Shown: positions 52,853 to 60,837 of the stretch, in pieces
How positions within the stretch are numbered: position 1 is the stretch's first letter
Layout of the letters: the number at the start of each line of letters is the position of its first letter
Source of the DNA: Zhongshania aquimaris
GTDB lineage: Bacteria; Pseudomonadota; Gammaproteobacteria; Pseudomonadales; Spongiibacteraceae
NCBI RefSeq assembly: GCF_019312595.1
Contig: NZ_JAHWDQ010000001.1
Span: 124,001 to 188,000 of the forward strand
Length of the DNA: 64,000 bases
Direction: 5' to 3'
The notes under the pieces: model-generated
What the model saw: the letters and a program-made list of their open reading frames with translations, nothing else
Told to the model about the DNA's origin: nothing
Databases searched by the model: none
Position numbers and translations under genes: made by a program

Positions 52853-53575
52853 ATGAGCACTTTATTTATCTCAGACCTCCATCTGGATGAATCGCGCCCG
52901 GAAATCACCCGGGCGTTTTTTTCATTTTTAAAAACCACCGCCAGCGATGCCAGCGACCTCTATATCCTTGGGGATTTTTTTGAAAGCTGGGTCGGTGATG
53001 ACGACGAATCACCATTTATTAACTCGGTAAAGCAAGCCCTCAAAGATTTTACCGATCACGGCGCGTCACTCTATTTTATGCACGGCAATCGCGACTTTTT
53101 AATCGGCGATACATTTTGTCGCGACGTCGGCGCCGAACTTCTCCCCGACCCAAGCGTTATCTCTCTAGCGGGAGAACAAACCTTATTAATGCACGGCGAT
53201 AGTTTATGTACTGATGACAAGGACTATATGCAGTTCAGGAAAATGGCGCGAGACCCTCTCTGGCAGCAAGATGCACTCAGGAAATCCCTTGCGGAACGCC
53301 GTGCGATAGCCAAACACATGCGAATGGTAAGCGGCGAATCAAATAGCAATAAAGCCGAAGATATAATGGATGTGAATGCGTCTGCAGTTAACACCGAAAT
53401 GGCGAAGCACAGCTGCACAAGACTAATCCACGGACACACGCATCGCCCTAATCGTCACTCGATTACCACCACAAAAGGAATCGCAGAGCGCATTGTCCTC
53501 GGCGACTGGGGTCACCAATTGTGGTATTTAAAAATAGACAACGACGACATCAACTTAAACTCCGCAGCTATTTAA
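52853..53575 (+). CDS. lpxH: UDP-2,3-diacylglucosamine diphosphatase LpxH
   Basis: Cleaves UDP-2,3-diacylglucosamine to lipid X and UMP in lipid A synthesis at the inner membrane surface. The 240-residue metallophosphatase has the ligands SDLHLD, LGDFFESWVGDD, MHGNRDFLIG, MHGDSLCTDD and HGHTHRPN. E. coli LpxH is also 240 residues. Cotranscribed with ppiB. Downstream is a 309-bp gap before the nitrate-transport operon. Confidence 0.96.
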   Translation: MSTLFISDLHLDESRPEITRAFFSFLKTTASDASDLYILGDFFESWVGDDDESPFINSVKQALKDFTDHGASLYFMHGNRDFLIGDTFCRDVGAELLPDPSVISLAGEQTLLMHGDSLCTDDKDYMQFRKMARDPLWQQDALRKSLAERRAIAKHMRMVSGESNSNKAEDIMDVNASAVNTEMAKHSCTRLIHGHTHRPNRHSITTTKGIAERIVLGDWGHQLWYLKIDNDDINLNSAAI

Positions 53576-53744
53576 GCTAGTCCATACCCTTCACTTAGAG
53601 AAGGCTCGCACCAAATCAAAGCAATCTTGTGCAAATGAAATAGCGCACCATACCCGAAATCCGCCTCAGAGCAGTGCACGGACGCCCCTCGCCAATAAGC
53701 AAAAAATCACGCTAAGACTATGATATAAATAGACTTATTCCTTA

Positions 53745-53760
53745 TGGCATAGCTATTGCT
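53745..53760 (+). promoter_or_regulatory. Sigma-54 promoter of the nitrate-uptake operon
   Basis: The bases TGGCATAGCTATTGCT match the -24/-12 consensus TGGCACGNNNNTTGCW, with the key GG and GC exactly 10 bases apart. It lies 125 bp before the nrtA start and would start transcription near 53771. Upstream there are two GCACC half-sites (53608 and 53645) that could bind NtrC. Confidence 0.82.
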
Positions 53761-53776
53761 ATTAACTCCTCAGAAC

Positions 53777-53860
53777 GTTCTACGCCCCTTGCATCGAGCA
53801 TATATTCGACATGCATAGAACCGATGGCAAGCATCAATGCTGATCACGTCGATGCCTGGC
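53777..53860 (+). promoter_or_regulatory. Two tandem leader hairpins before nrtA
   Basis: The first stem joins GTTCTA (53777-53782) to TAGAAC (53816-53821), with inner TGCAT/ATGCA and CGA/TCG pairs. The second joins GGCAAGCATC (53826-53835) to GATGCCTGGC (53851-53860), with two mismatches, four bases after the first. Tandem hairpins are the sort of target used by ANTAR regulators, and nasT lies in this operon. I do not see the usual hexaloops or a terminator. Confidence 0.45.
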
Positions 53861-53884
53861 ATTAACTACTTTGGAGACGAACCG

Positions 53885-55249
53885 ATGCCTCGGTATCACA
53901 GCCTGTTTACCCGCACCATAAGCGCAATCGCATTAACAACAAGTTGCGTTGCCATAGCAGCAGAACCGGAAAAAGAAGAGCTAAAATTTGGCTTTATTAA
54001 GTTAACAGACATGGCTCCGCTGGCTGTCGCTTACGAAAAAGGCTACTTCGAAGACGAAGGTCTGTATGTGTCCCTCGAAGCACAAGCTAACTGGAAAGTA
54101 TTGCTCGACCGCGTAATAGACGGTGAATTAGACGGCGCCCATATGCTAGCGGGACAGCCGCTGGGTGCCACCATTGGCTTTGGCACCCAGGCACATATCA
54201 TCACTGCCTTTAGCATGGATTTAAACGGCAATGGCATCACCGTCTCCAATAGCGTTTGGGAGGAGATGAAAAAGAATATTCCAAGGCAAGCTGATGGCAA
54301 ACCTGTTCACCCTATTAAAGCTGACGCCTTAAAGCCGGTTATCGACAAGTACAAAAGTGAAGGCAAGCCCTTCAAGATGGGTATGGTATTCCCAGTCTCC
54401 ACACACAACTATGAATTGCGCTACTGGCTAGCTGCGGGCGGCATTCACCCCGGTTACTACGCGCCGTTGAAAGGCCACACCAGCGGCACTATCGACGCTG
54501 AGGCCCTACTGTCGGTCACTCCGCCGCCGCAAATGCCAGCCACCCTAGAAGCCGGCACTATTTATGGCTACTGCGTAGGCGAGCCCTGGAACCAGCAAGC
54601 CGTGTTTAAAGGCATTGGGGTACCGGTTATTACCGACTACGAGATTTGGAAAAACAATCCCGAGAAAGTGTTTGGCGTTAGTAATGAATGGGCGGAAAAA
54701 TACCCCAATACTCACATTGCCGTCGTCAAAGCGATGATTCGCGCCGCCAAATGGCTGGATGACAACAACAACGCCAATCGCCCTGAGGCAGTAAAAATTC
54801 TATCAAAGTCGAGCTACGTTGGTGCCGACTACGATGTGATCGCCAACTCTATGACAGGCACATTCGAATACGAAAAAGGCGATAAACGCGAAGTCCCCGA
54901 TTTCAACGTGTTTTTCCGGCACAACGCGACTTACCCCTACTACTCAGATGCCATTTGGTACTTAACCCAGATGCGCCGCTGGGGACAGATTACCGAATAC
55001 AAGCCTGACAGCTGGTATATGGACATCGCCAAGAAAGTGTATCGCCCCGATATCTATCGACAAGCTGCTGAAGAGCTAATTGCAGAAGGTAAAGTCAGCA
55101 CCAGCGAATTCCCAAACTTCGCATCTGAAACTGGTTACAAACCACCTCAATCAGAGTTCATAGACAACATCACCTACGACGGTCGCAAGCCCAATGAGTA
55201 CATCAGCAAATTTAGCATCGGCTTAAAAGCTAAAGACCTACTGAAGTAA
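53885..55249 (+). CDS. nrtA: Nitrate ABC transporter substrate-binding protein
   Basis: Binds nitrate in the periplasm. The 454-residue protein has a signal peptide ([26 protein letters not shown]) and the NrtA/CmpA/NasF fold with [58 protein letters not shown] and the MRRWGQI end. Sequence alone does not exclude nitrite or bicarbonate, but linked nasS and nasT argue for nitrate. The ATG at 53885 follows GGAG, so the longer N-terminus from 53837 is unlikely. A strong hairpin lies between it and nrtB, suggesting extra expression of this subunit. Confidence 0.9.
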   Translation: MPRYHSLFTRTISAIALTTSCVAIAAEPEKEELKFGFIKLTDMAPLAVAYEKGYFEDEGLYVSLEAQANWKVLLDRVIDGELDGAHMLAGQPLGATIGFGTQAHIITAFSMDLNGNGITVSNSVWEEMKKNIPRQADGKPVHPIKADALKPVIDKYKSEGKPFKMGMVFPVSTHNYELRYWLAAGGIHPGYYAPLKGHTSGTIDAEALLSVTPPPQMPATLEAGTIYGYCVGEPWNQQAVFKGIGVPVITDYEIWKNNPEKVFGVSNEWAEKYPNTHIAVVKAMIRAAKWLDDNNNANRPEAVKILSKSSYVGADYDVIANSMTGTFEYEKGDKREVPDFNVFFRHNATYPYYSDAIWYLTQMRRWGQITEYKPDSWYMDIAKKVYRPDIYRQAAEELIAEGKVSTSEFPNFASETGYKPPQSEFIDNITYDGRKPNEYISKFSIGLKAKDLLK

Positions 55250-55255
55250 TCATCC

Positions 55256-55280
55256 TGCCCCGCCGTGGCGGGGCAATTTT
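55256..55280 (+). terminator. Hairpin between nrtA and nrtB
   Basis: TGCCCCGC pairs with GCGGGGCA around CGTG, with ATTTT after it. The short T run makes it a partial terminator or mRNA-stabilising hairpin that would raise the nrtA to nrtB ratio. Confidence 0.7.
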
Positions 55281-55289
55281 GGAGCACAT

Positions 55290-56309
55290 ATGTTGAAACA
55301 AAATACCCTACATTACTTGAGTGTGGCGGGCTTTCGCTGGATGGTGCCGGTAATAAAACTCGCCTTCTGGGAAAACCCTCGCGAACAAGGGCAGGAAATC
55401 GTTAGATTAATTGCATTACCGCTATTTGCCATTCTCGTTTTTTTAGCAATCTGGTCCACTGCCGCTTCAAAAATCGATACCAGCCTCGGTAGCTTTCCAG
55501 GGCCAGGTGTTGTCGCATCAGCCGCCAGTGGCTTATATCAGGAACATTTAGCGGAACGAGAAAAAGCCGAGGCGTTTTACCAGCGACAAGAGGACCGCAA
55601 CAAAGTCAAATTGGCAAAAAATCCCGACGCAGAAGTTAAAATTCGTGATTACACTGGTAAACCAACCTACTTCGATCAAATTTTTACGAGTTTAATCACT
55701 GTTTTCACGGGCTTCCTTGTCGCATCTATTATCGCCATTCCCATTGGGATCGCCTGCGGACTTAGCCCGCTGCTCAATACAGCGATTGCACCAATTATCC
55801 AAATATTAAAACCGGTGTCGCCACTGGCGTGGTTACCACTGGTTACCATGGTTGTCAGCGCTGTTTACGTGAGTGATGATCCCGCGTTTTCCAAATCGTT
55901 TATCAACTCAGCGATTACCGTCACGCTGTATTGCATGTGGCCAACTCTCATTAATACTGCCGTTGGCGTTGCCAATATTGATAAAGACCTCATCAATGTC
56001 GGCCGAGTCATTCAACTTGGCTGGTTTACTCAGGTAACGAAAATCGCCATACCAGCCGCACTACCAATGATATTTACTGGCCTTCGAATTTCATTGGGCA
56101 TTGGCTGGATGGTCCTCATCGCAGCTGAAATGCTCGCCCAAAACCCCGGCTTGGGAAAGTTTGTTTGGGATGAATTCCAAAATGGCAGCTCCGAATCCCT
56201 CGCCCGCATAATGGTCGCTGTTGTGACCATAGGCTTTATAGGCTTCATATTGGACTCGTTCATGCATACCCTCCACAAAATGATAGCCCACGACGACGCT
56301 GGCGCTTAA
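55290..56309 (+). CDS. nrtB: Nitrate ABC transporter permease
   Basis: A 339-residue inner-membrane permease of the NrtB/SsuC class with the standard EAA-type loop (VIQLGWFTQVTKIAIPAALPMIFTGLRISLGIGWMVLIAAEM). Six or so membrane helices are predicted. After the first helix there is an extra hydrophilic segment of about 50 residues (EHLAEREKAEAFYQRQEDRN..., about 85-135), absent from cyanobacterial NrtB. Works with nrtA and nrtC gene products. GGAG lies before the ATG. Confidence 0.9.
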   Translation: MLKQNTLHYLSVAGFRWMVPVIKLAFWENPREQGQEIVRLIALPLFAILVFLAIWSTAASKIDTSLGSFPGPGVVASAASGLYQEHLAEREKAEAFYQRQEDRNKVKLAKNPDAEVKIRDYTGKPTYFDQIFTSLITVFTGFLVASIIAIPIGIACGLSPLLNTAIAPIIQILKPVSPLAWLPLVTMVVSAVYVSDDPAFSKSFINSAITVTLYCMWPTLINTAVGVANIDKDLINVGRVIQLGWFTQVTKIAIPAALPMIFTGLRISLGIGWMVLIAAEMLAQNPGLGKFVWDEFQNGSSESLARIMVAVVTIGFIGFILDSFMHTLHKMIAHDDAGA

Positions 56310-56319
56310 GGAATACGAC

Positions 56320-57198
56320 ATGTCTACCTATTTAGATATTTCACAAATTAGTATCGACTTCCCCACCAAAACAGGCCCCTTTAGAGCATTAGAAAAAGTT
56401 GACCTTAAAATAGCCAGAGGGGAATTCATATCACTTATCGGCCACTCGGGCTGTGGTAAATCAACCGTGCTAAATATTGTCGCCGGCCTTTATCAAGCTA
56501 CCGAAGGCGCTGTTGTTTTAGAGTCTAAAGAAGTCAACCAACCTGGCCCAGATCGTGCTGTAGTGTTCCAAAATCATTCTCTATTCCCATGGTTAACGGT
56601 TTACCAAAATGTCGAATTGGCGGTCAAACAAGTGTTTAAGGGCAGAAAGTCCAAGGCTGAAATACGACATTGGGTTGAGTACAATCTAGGCTTAGTACAA
56701 ATGTCACACGCCAGCCACAAGCTGCCTGGAGAAATCTCTGGCGGAATGAAACAACGAGTCGGAATTGCTAGGGCACTGGCGATGGAGCCCAAAGTGCTGC
56801 TTATGGACGAGCCTTTTGGGGCACTAGACGCACTTACGCGAGCACACTTACAAGACGCCCTAATGGAAATTCAAGCCGAATTGAACAATACCGTTATTCT
56901 CATCACTCACGACGTCGACGAAGCCGTTTTACTATCTGATCGAATTGTAATGATGACCAACGGCCCTGCCGCTACTGTGGGGGAGATACTCAGCATTGAT
57001 TTACCGCGTCCAAGAGAACGATTGACGCTAGCAGACAACGTAGATTACAACCACTACCGCGCAGCAGTACTGACATTCCTGCACCAAAAGCAAGCGAAGT
57101 CAGATCACAAAGCGAGCACAAAAAAGCCGCATGAATTACGGCTAGCCGACACCAACAAACCAGCAGAAGTAGCACTTAAAAAAGCAACAGGAGCTTAA
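56320..57198 (+). CDS. nrtC: Nitrate ABC transporter ATP-binding protein
   Basis: A 292-residue ATPase. Walker A is GHSGCGKST, the Q-loop FQNHSLFPWLTVYQNVE, signature SGGMKQRVGIARALAM, Walker B VLLMDEPFGALDA and the switch ITHDVDEAVLLSDR. A Lys-rich tail of about 40 residues extends past the usual end. It has no fused NrtA-like domain, so it is more like cyanobacterial NrtD or Klebsiella NasD than NrtC proper. Its stop lies one base before the nasS start region. Confidence 0.9.
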   Translation: MSTYLDISQISIDFPTKTGPFRALEKVDLKIARGEFISLIGHSGCGKSTVLNIVAGLYQATEGAVVLESKEVNQPGPDRAVVFQNHSLFPWLTVYQNVELAVKQVFKGRKSKAEIRHWVEYNLGLVQMSHASHKLPGEISGGMKQRVGIARALAMEPKVLLMDEPFGALDALTRAHLQDALMEIQAELNNTVILITHDVDEAVLLSDRIVMMTNGPAATVGEILSIDLPRPRERLTLADNVDYNHYRAAVLTFLHQKQAKSDHKASTKKPHELRLADTNKPAEVALKKATGA

Positions 57199-57199
57199 A

Positions 57200-58498
57200 A
57201 TGCCCGCAATCAATAATAAAAACGGTATTCGCCTGGAAAAAACCGACATTAGTCTCGGCTTTATTCCGTTAACGGATTGCGCACCATTGGTAATCGCTCT
57301 CGAAAAAGGCTATTTCCGCAACGAAGGACTGAATGTAACCCTCTCTAGGGAAGCATCTTGGGCGGGCATTCGCGACAAAGTGGGCCTAGGTATACTCGAC
57401 GGCGCACAAATGCTCGCCTCTATTCCGGTCGCCTCCCGCCTGGGTGTTGGCGGGCCAAAAATAGATATGATCAGCGCCATGGTTCTGGACTTAAATGGCA
57501 ATGCTATCACTGTCAATAATGACCTATACGACCACCTGTTTAGCATTGATCCGCGCAGCGAGTTCAGCCCATTGATTGCCGCCCAGGCACTGCAGTGCGT
57601 CGTTGAAGAAAATAAACGCGCCAAGCGGCCAAAGTTACGTTTCGGCGTCGTTTACCCCTGCTCCACCCAAAGTTATGAACTGCGCTACTGGTTAGCTAGT
57701 GCCGGTATCGACCCAGATAGAGACATCGAGATTGTGGTCATTCCGCCCTCAAAAATGGTAACCGCCATGACCGATGGTGATATACACGGATTTTGTGTCG
57801 GAGAACCCTGGAACACCTTAGCGGTGCAGCAACAACTTGGTCACGTGGTAGCTACAAAATACCAACTTTGGAATAACAGCCCTGAAAAAGTGTTTGCAGT
57901 TAGCGAGAGCTGGGCAAATGAAAATCCTGCCACCCATCAAGCAATTTTACGAGCCTTAATCAAAGCGTGCATTTGGCTCGATAAAAAAGAGAATCGTAAA
58001 ACCGCAGCAAAAATGATCAGCCAGGCACCTTATATTGCCCTACCCGAAGAAACCGTTGCGCTCTCCCTTATGGGCTTGTCTTTGAAGCATTTTGGACAGA
58101 TGCCAGAAAAAGTTGACGATTTTCATGTCTTCCACCGCTACTCAGCAAACTTTCCATGGCTCAACCATGCCGAGTGGTTTATTTCCCAAATGTACCGCTG
58201 GGGCCAGCTAACCACACCGATTAACATCGAGGAGACCGTTGCCGCCGTATACAAGCCATCGCTATTCCGCATCGCTGCCGAAGCCGTTGGTTTAGAAAGC
58301 CCAAGCATAGACCGAAAAACCGAAGGCAATTTACATGAGAAAAACATGCTAATGAAGTCGCTACAAATAGGGCCTAATCAATTTTTAGATGGTCAGGTAA
58401 TTAGCGTTGGCGGCATTATTAAATACCTTGAACAACAAAGCCTATCGAAGGCCGACATCCCCGCGCTGCGACTTATTAATGTGCAAAAAGAGGCCTGA
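57200..58498 (+). CDS. nasS: Cytoplasmic NrtA-like nitrate/nitrite sensor (NasS-like)
   Basis: A 432-residue protein homologous to the periplasmic nitrate-binding protein but without a signal peptide (MPAINNKNGIRLEKTDISLGFIPLTDCAPLVIALEKGYFRNEGL), so it stays in the cytoplasm. This matches NasS, which in Azotobacter and Paracoccus binds nitrate or nitrite and releases NasT. The binding-fold segments [33 protein letters not shown] and MYRWGQLTTP are intact. AGGAG precedes the ATG. The next gene encodes the ANTAR partner. The role is inferred from architecture and neighbour. Confidence 0.88.
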   Translation: MPAINNKNGIRLEKTDISLGFIPLTDCAPLVIALEKGYFRNEGLNVTLSREASWAGIRDKVGLGILDGAQMLASIPVASRLGVGGPKIDMISAMVLDLNGNAITVNNDLYDHLFSIDPRSEFSPLIAAQALQCVVEENKRAKRPKLRFGVVYPCSTQSYELRYWLASAGIDPDRDIEIVVIPPSKMVTAMTDGDIHGFCVGEPWNTLAVQQQLGHVVATKYQLWNNSPEKVFAVSESWANENPATHQAILRALIKACIWLDKKENRKTAAKMISQAPYIALPEETVALSLMGLSLKHFGQMPEKVDDFHVFHRYSANFPWLNHAEWFISQMYRWGQLTTPINIEETVAAVYKPSLFRIAAEAVGLESPSIDRKTEGNLHEKNMLMKSLQIGPNQFLDGQVISVGGIIKYLEQQSLSKADIPALRLINVQKEA

Positions 58499-58506
58499 AA
58501 GCGCAA

Positions 58507-59076
58507 ATGAAAGTATTACTGATTGATATTGATGATAGCCGCGCGAATAAAATTGACTCTATTTTGGCATCGGCCGGTATCGAGTTAATCAATTTCAACA
58601 ATCAACATGCCGACATCTATCACATTGTGGGTGAAATGCACCCGGAAATCATTTTAGTCGATACCAACTCAAGCAATCGAGACACACTTGAGCATCTAGC
58701 GCAGCTGAACAAAGAATATCCGCGTACAGTAATTAAACTCGGTAATAATCGCTCCGAAAGTATTAATCGACTTGCGGCTGACGCGGGCATCAGCATTTAC
58801 GCCATAGACAATATACCGCCGCGCTTGCTGCAGTCACTTATCGATATTACCTTGAGCTTTTTCCACAGTATTGATCGCTTGCGGGCTGAGGTGCTGGCAC
58901 TGAAACCTGAAATAGATGCGCGCCAAATTTTAAACAGTGCCAAAAAGTTCATCGTTGACACGTATGGCCTTACCGACGAGCAAGCCACCGACCTACTCAA
59001 TAAGAACGCCAATCGCCAAGGGCGCTCTATTACTGATGTTGCTCGCCAGCTAATGGAGACGGGGGCTTTTGTCTAA
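58507..59076 (+). CDS. nasT: ANTAR-domain RNA-binding regulator (NasT-like)
   Basis: A 189-residue protein with a pseudo-receiver domain and a C-terminal ANTAR domain (about 130-185). Receiver parts visible are the acidic pair IDIDD and a possible phosphoacceptor Asp52 (LVDTNSSNRD), but the conserved Lys segment reads IYAIDNIPP, so phosphorylation is doubtful. The ANTAR part has EIDARQILNSAKKFIVDTYGLTDEQATDLLNKNANRQGRSITDVARQLM; the usual AKGxLM is AKKFIV. NasT proteins stop transcription termination in leaders of nitrate genes when NasS releases them. Nine bases separate it from nasS. Confidence 0.85.
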   Translation: MKVLLIDIDDSRANKIDSILASAGIELINFNNQHADIYHIVGEMHPEIILVDTNSSNRDTLEHLAQLNKEYPRTVIKLGNNRSESINRLAADAGISIYAIDNIPPRLLQSLIDITLSFFHSIDRLRAEVLALKPEIDARQILNSAKKFIVDTYGLTDEQATDLLNKNANRQGRSITDVARQLMETGAFV

Positions 59077-59097
59077 CAAATATAGCAGCGAGCAAAC

Positions 59098-59706
59098 TTA
59101 AGCCGCCAAGGGCCCACTGTGGAAACGAAATATCTCGTCAGCGGTTTCAATCAACTCTTGTTCTTTTTGTTTAAACACCGCAATTCGCGGCGTAATATCT
59201 TCGGTAGCGTAGCGCTCAGCCAAGTTCAAATAATCTTTGAAATGGCGACTTTCAGATTTTAATAAGGAGTTATAAAAGGCGCTTAACTCGGTATCTAACA
59301 GTGGCGCAATGCGGGCAAATCGCTCGCAAGAGCGCGCCTCAATCAAGGCGCCAATAATTAAAATATCGATGAGTTTATGCGGTTCGCTAGTGCGTGCCTC
59401 AGCGCGTAAACCGTTGGCATAGCGTGCCGACGATAAATGCCGGTATTCAATCCCACGCTTCTTCATAATGGCCATGACCTGTTCAAAATGACGCAGCTCT
59501 TCACGCGCGAGCTTAGACATGCGATTCATTAGGTCAGGCTTGTCGACATAGCGAAAAATCAAATTTAATGCAGTGCCCGCTGCTTTTTTTTCACAATTGG
59601 CGTGATCAATCAGCATTTCTTCGGGATGAGCCAAGGCAGCGTCAACCCATCCCTGTGGGGTTTCACAGGGCAAAAACGCTAAAATTTCGCTAATATCAAC
59701 TGACAT
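59098..59706 (-). CDS. miaE: tRNA-(ms2io6A37)-hydroxylase MiaE
   Basis: A 202-residue non-heme diiron hydroxylase that adds a hydroxyl to the isopentenyl group of ms2i6A37 in tRNAs reading UNN codons. The ferritin-like helices carry the iron ligands in EELRHFEQV, EARSCERFARI and LLKSESRHFKDYL, with DHANCEKKAAG at the start. Requires oxygen. MiaA/MiaB act first elsewhere. It converges on nasT, separated by about 20 bp. Confidence 0.93.
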   Translation of the reverse strand: MSVDISEILAFLPCETPQGWVDAALAHPEEMLIDHANCEKKAAGTALNLIFRYVDKPDLMNRMSKLAREELRHFEQVMAIMKKRGIEYRHLSSARYANGLRAEARTSEPHKLIDILIIGALIEARSCERFARIAPLLDTELSAFYNSLLKSESRHFKDYLNLAERYATEDITPRIAVFKQKEQELIETADEIFRFHSGPLAA

Positions 59707-59796
59707 TGAAGTGTATCCGGCTTAATAAAACCGCCGCAGTATACCAAAATCCGACGCGGGATCAGAACCGGGTAGTGCTCGCGTCACCAAAAAGAA

Positions 59797-60300
59797 CTAC
59801 TTCTCGGCGTGAAGATACATGCCTATATAGCGCTGATAATGCGCTTCCGAAAGAAGATAAAACTCTTTGTCTATCATGTCTCGCAGCTGTAAGAGGGGCA
59901 CATCCCGATACTGCGAATCAAGTACAAAGCCAAACTGCGCAGGGTCGCTAATCTGGCCAGCGCCGGCCCGAAGTAACTGGAACAGCCAAATATACGGGCT
60001 CTTATGAGCTGGATAGCGAACCCGCTGAACCTGGCACTGCCACAGCAAAATACGGGTATCGCGAATACTTAATTTATTCGACATCACCTGTATTAAGAAC
60101 CCATCTAGGCGTTCATCAATAATCTGCTTCTGCTGATCGGTATAACTATTCCAGTCGATTACCTCGTGACTATATCGTTTGCAGCCGCGACACACATCAT
60201 CGCCCAGCGCGGTAGAACAGACGCCGGTACAGGGTGTAATGACACGGGGAATAGCGGTCGACAAATCTAGCTCCAATTCTGACAGCAGGCTTAGGCGCAA
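59797..60300 (-). CDS. DUF1289 domain protein with C-terminal extension
   Basis: A 167-residue protein. Residues about 20-65 are the Cys-rich DUF1289 domain (TPCTGVCSTALGDDVCRGCKRYSHEVIDWNSYTDQQKQII) with four Cys likely binding metal or an iron-sulfur cluster. The rest (RDTRILLWQCQVQRVRYPAHKSPYIWLFQLLRAGAG...) is an unknown helical domain. The role is unknown. No good start is evident: the frame opens with TTG and weak ribosome site, so the true N-terminus is uncertain. It is upstream of miaE on the same strand, with 90 bp between them. Confidence 0.75.
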   Translation of the reverse strand: MRLSLLSELELDLSTAIPRVITPCTGVCSTALGDDVCRGCKRYSHEVIDWNSYTDQQKQIIDERLDGFLIQVMSNKLSIRDTRILLWQCQVQRVRYPAHKSPYIWLFQLLRAGAGQISDPAQFGFVLDSQYRDVPLLQLRDMIDKEFYLLSEAHYQRYIGMYLHAEK

Positions 60301-60343
60301 AGATTAAGCTACCCTCAAAGCACAGGCAAGCGCGCTTATTCAC

Positions 60344-60714
60344 TTAAGGCAACTGTGATTAATTCGGTGACGCCTCAGGCTTAGCCAAAAATGGCTCGGC
60401 AAGGCGCCGTACCCACAGCACTCGCTACGCTCATGGGGCAGGCTCTCATGCAGGAAGGCTGGCTGCCTTTCAAATGGCGGCAACACAGCGGAGTCCTTTT
60501 TGGCTAAGCCCCGAAGGGCGGGCCTCTGGCGCACACTGGACTGCGTTGCGACGCCGAAACGTCGGACCGTCATCAAGGACAAGCAGCCTTGATCTCGGCA
60601 ACTGCTCCTGCGTTGCTCTACCTCCTGCATCCCTGCAGTCGTTCGCGTCGCGCCTTACCAGTGCGCGCCAGAGGCTCCGCTAAGACATTACCGAATTAAT
60701 CACAGTTGCCTTAA
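60344..60714. mobile_element. 371-bp non-autonomous inverted-repeat element (MITE-like)
   Basis: The two ends are perfect 25-bp inverted repeats (60344-60368 and 60690-60714) starting TTAAGGCAACTG. Nested inside are two more inverted pairs: 14 bp perfect at 60378-60391 and 60497-60510, and 18 bp with one mismatch at 60522-60539 and 60658-60675. The interior is richer in G and C than the flanks and no transposase fits. TTAA at both outer borders, or TA within it, may be a target duplication. It sits between the DUF1289 gene and acnB. Because TTAA is its own reverse complement the duplication cannot be proved from one copy. Confidence 0.85.
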
Positions 60715-60739
60715 CCTATGTAGGGTTTTTCAGTATACT
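60711..60739 (+). promoter_or_regulatory. Probable acnB promoter reaching into the mobile element
   Basis: TATACT at 60734-60739 resembles a -10 box. Seventeen bases upstream lies TTAACC at 60711-60716, whose first four bases belong to the right terminal repeat of the element. It predicts transcription start near 60746 and a leader of about 90 bases. Confidence 0.5.
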
Positions 60740-60837
60740 TGCAGCCCCCTATTTCGCATCGATGATGGGCATCGATAGCCCCGGCCCCGGCGATCCCGGT
60801 GGATACGGGTACCGAAACTGAAAAGAGGAGTTACACT

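Noticed and set aside
60340-60683. Two 70-96 codon frames inside the 371-bp element
   Set aside because: They follow the inverted-repeat structure and resemble no transposase.
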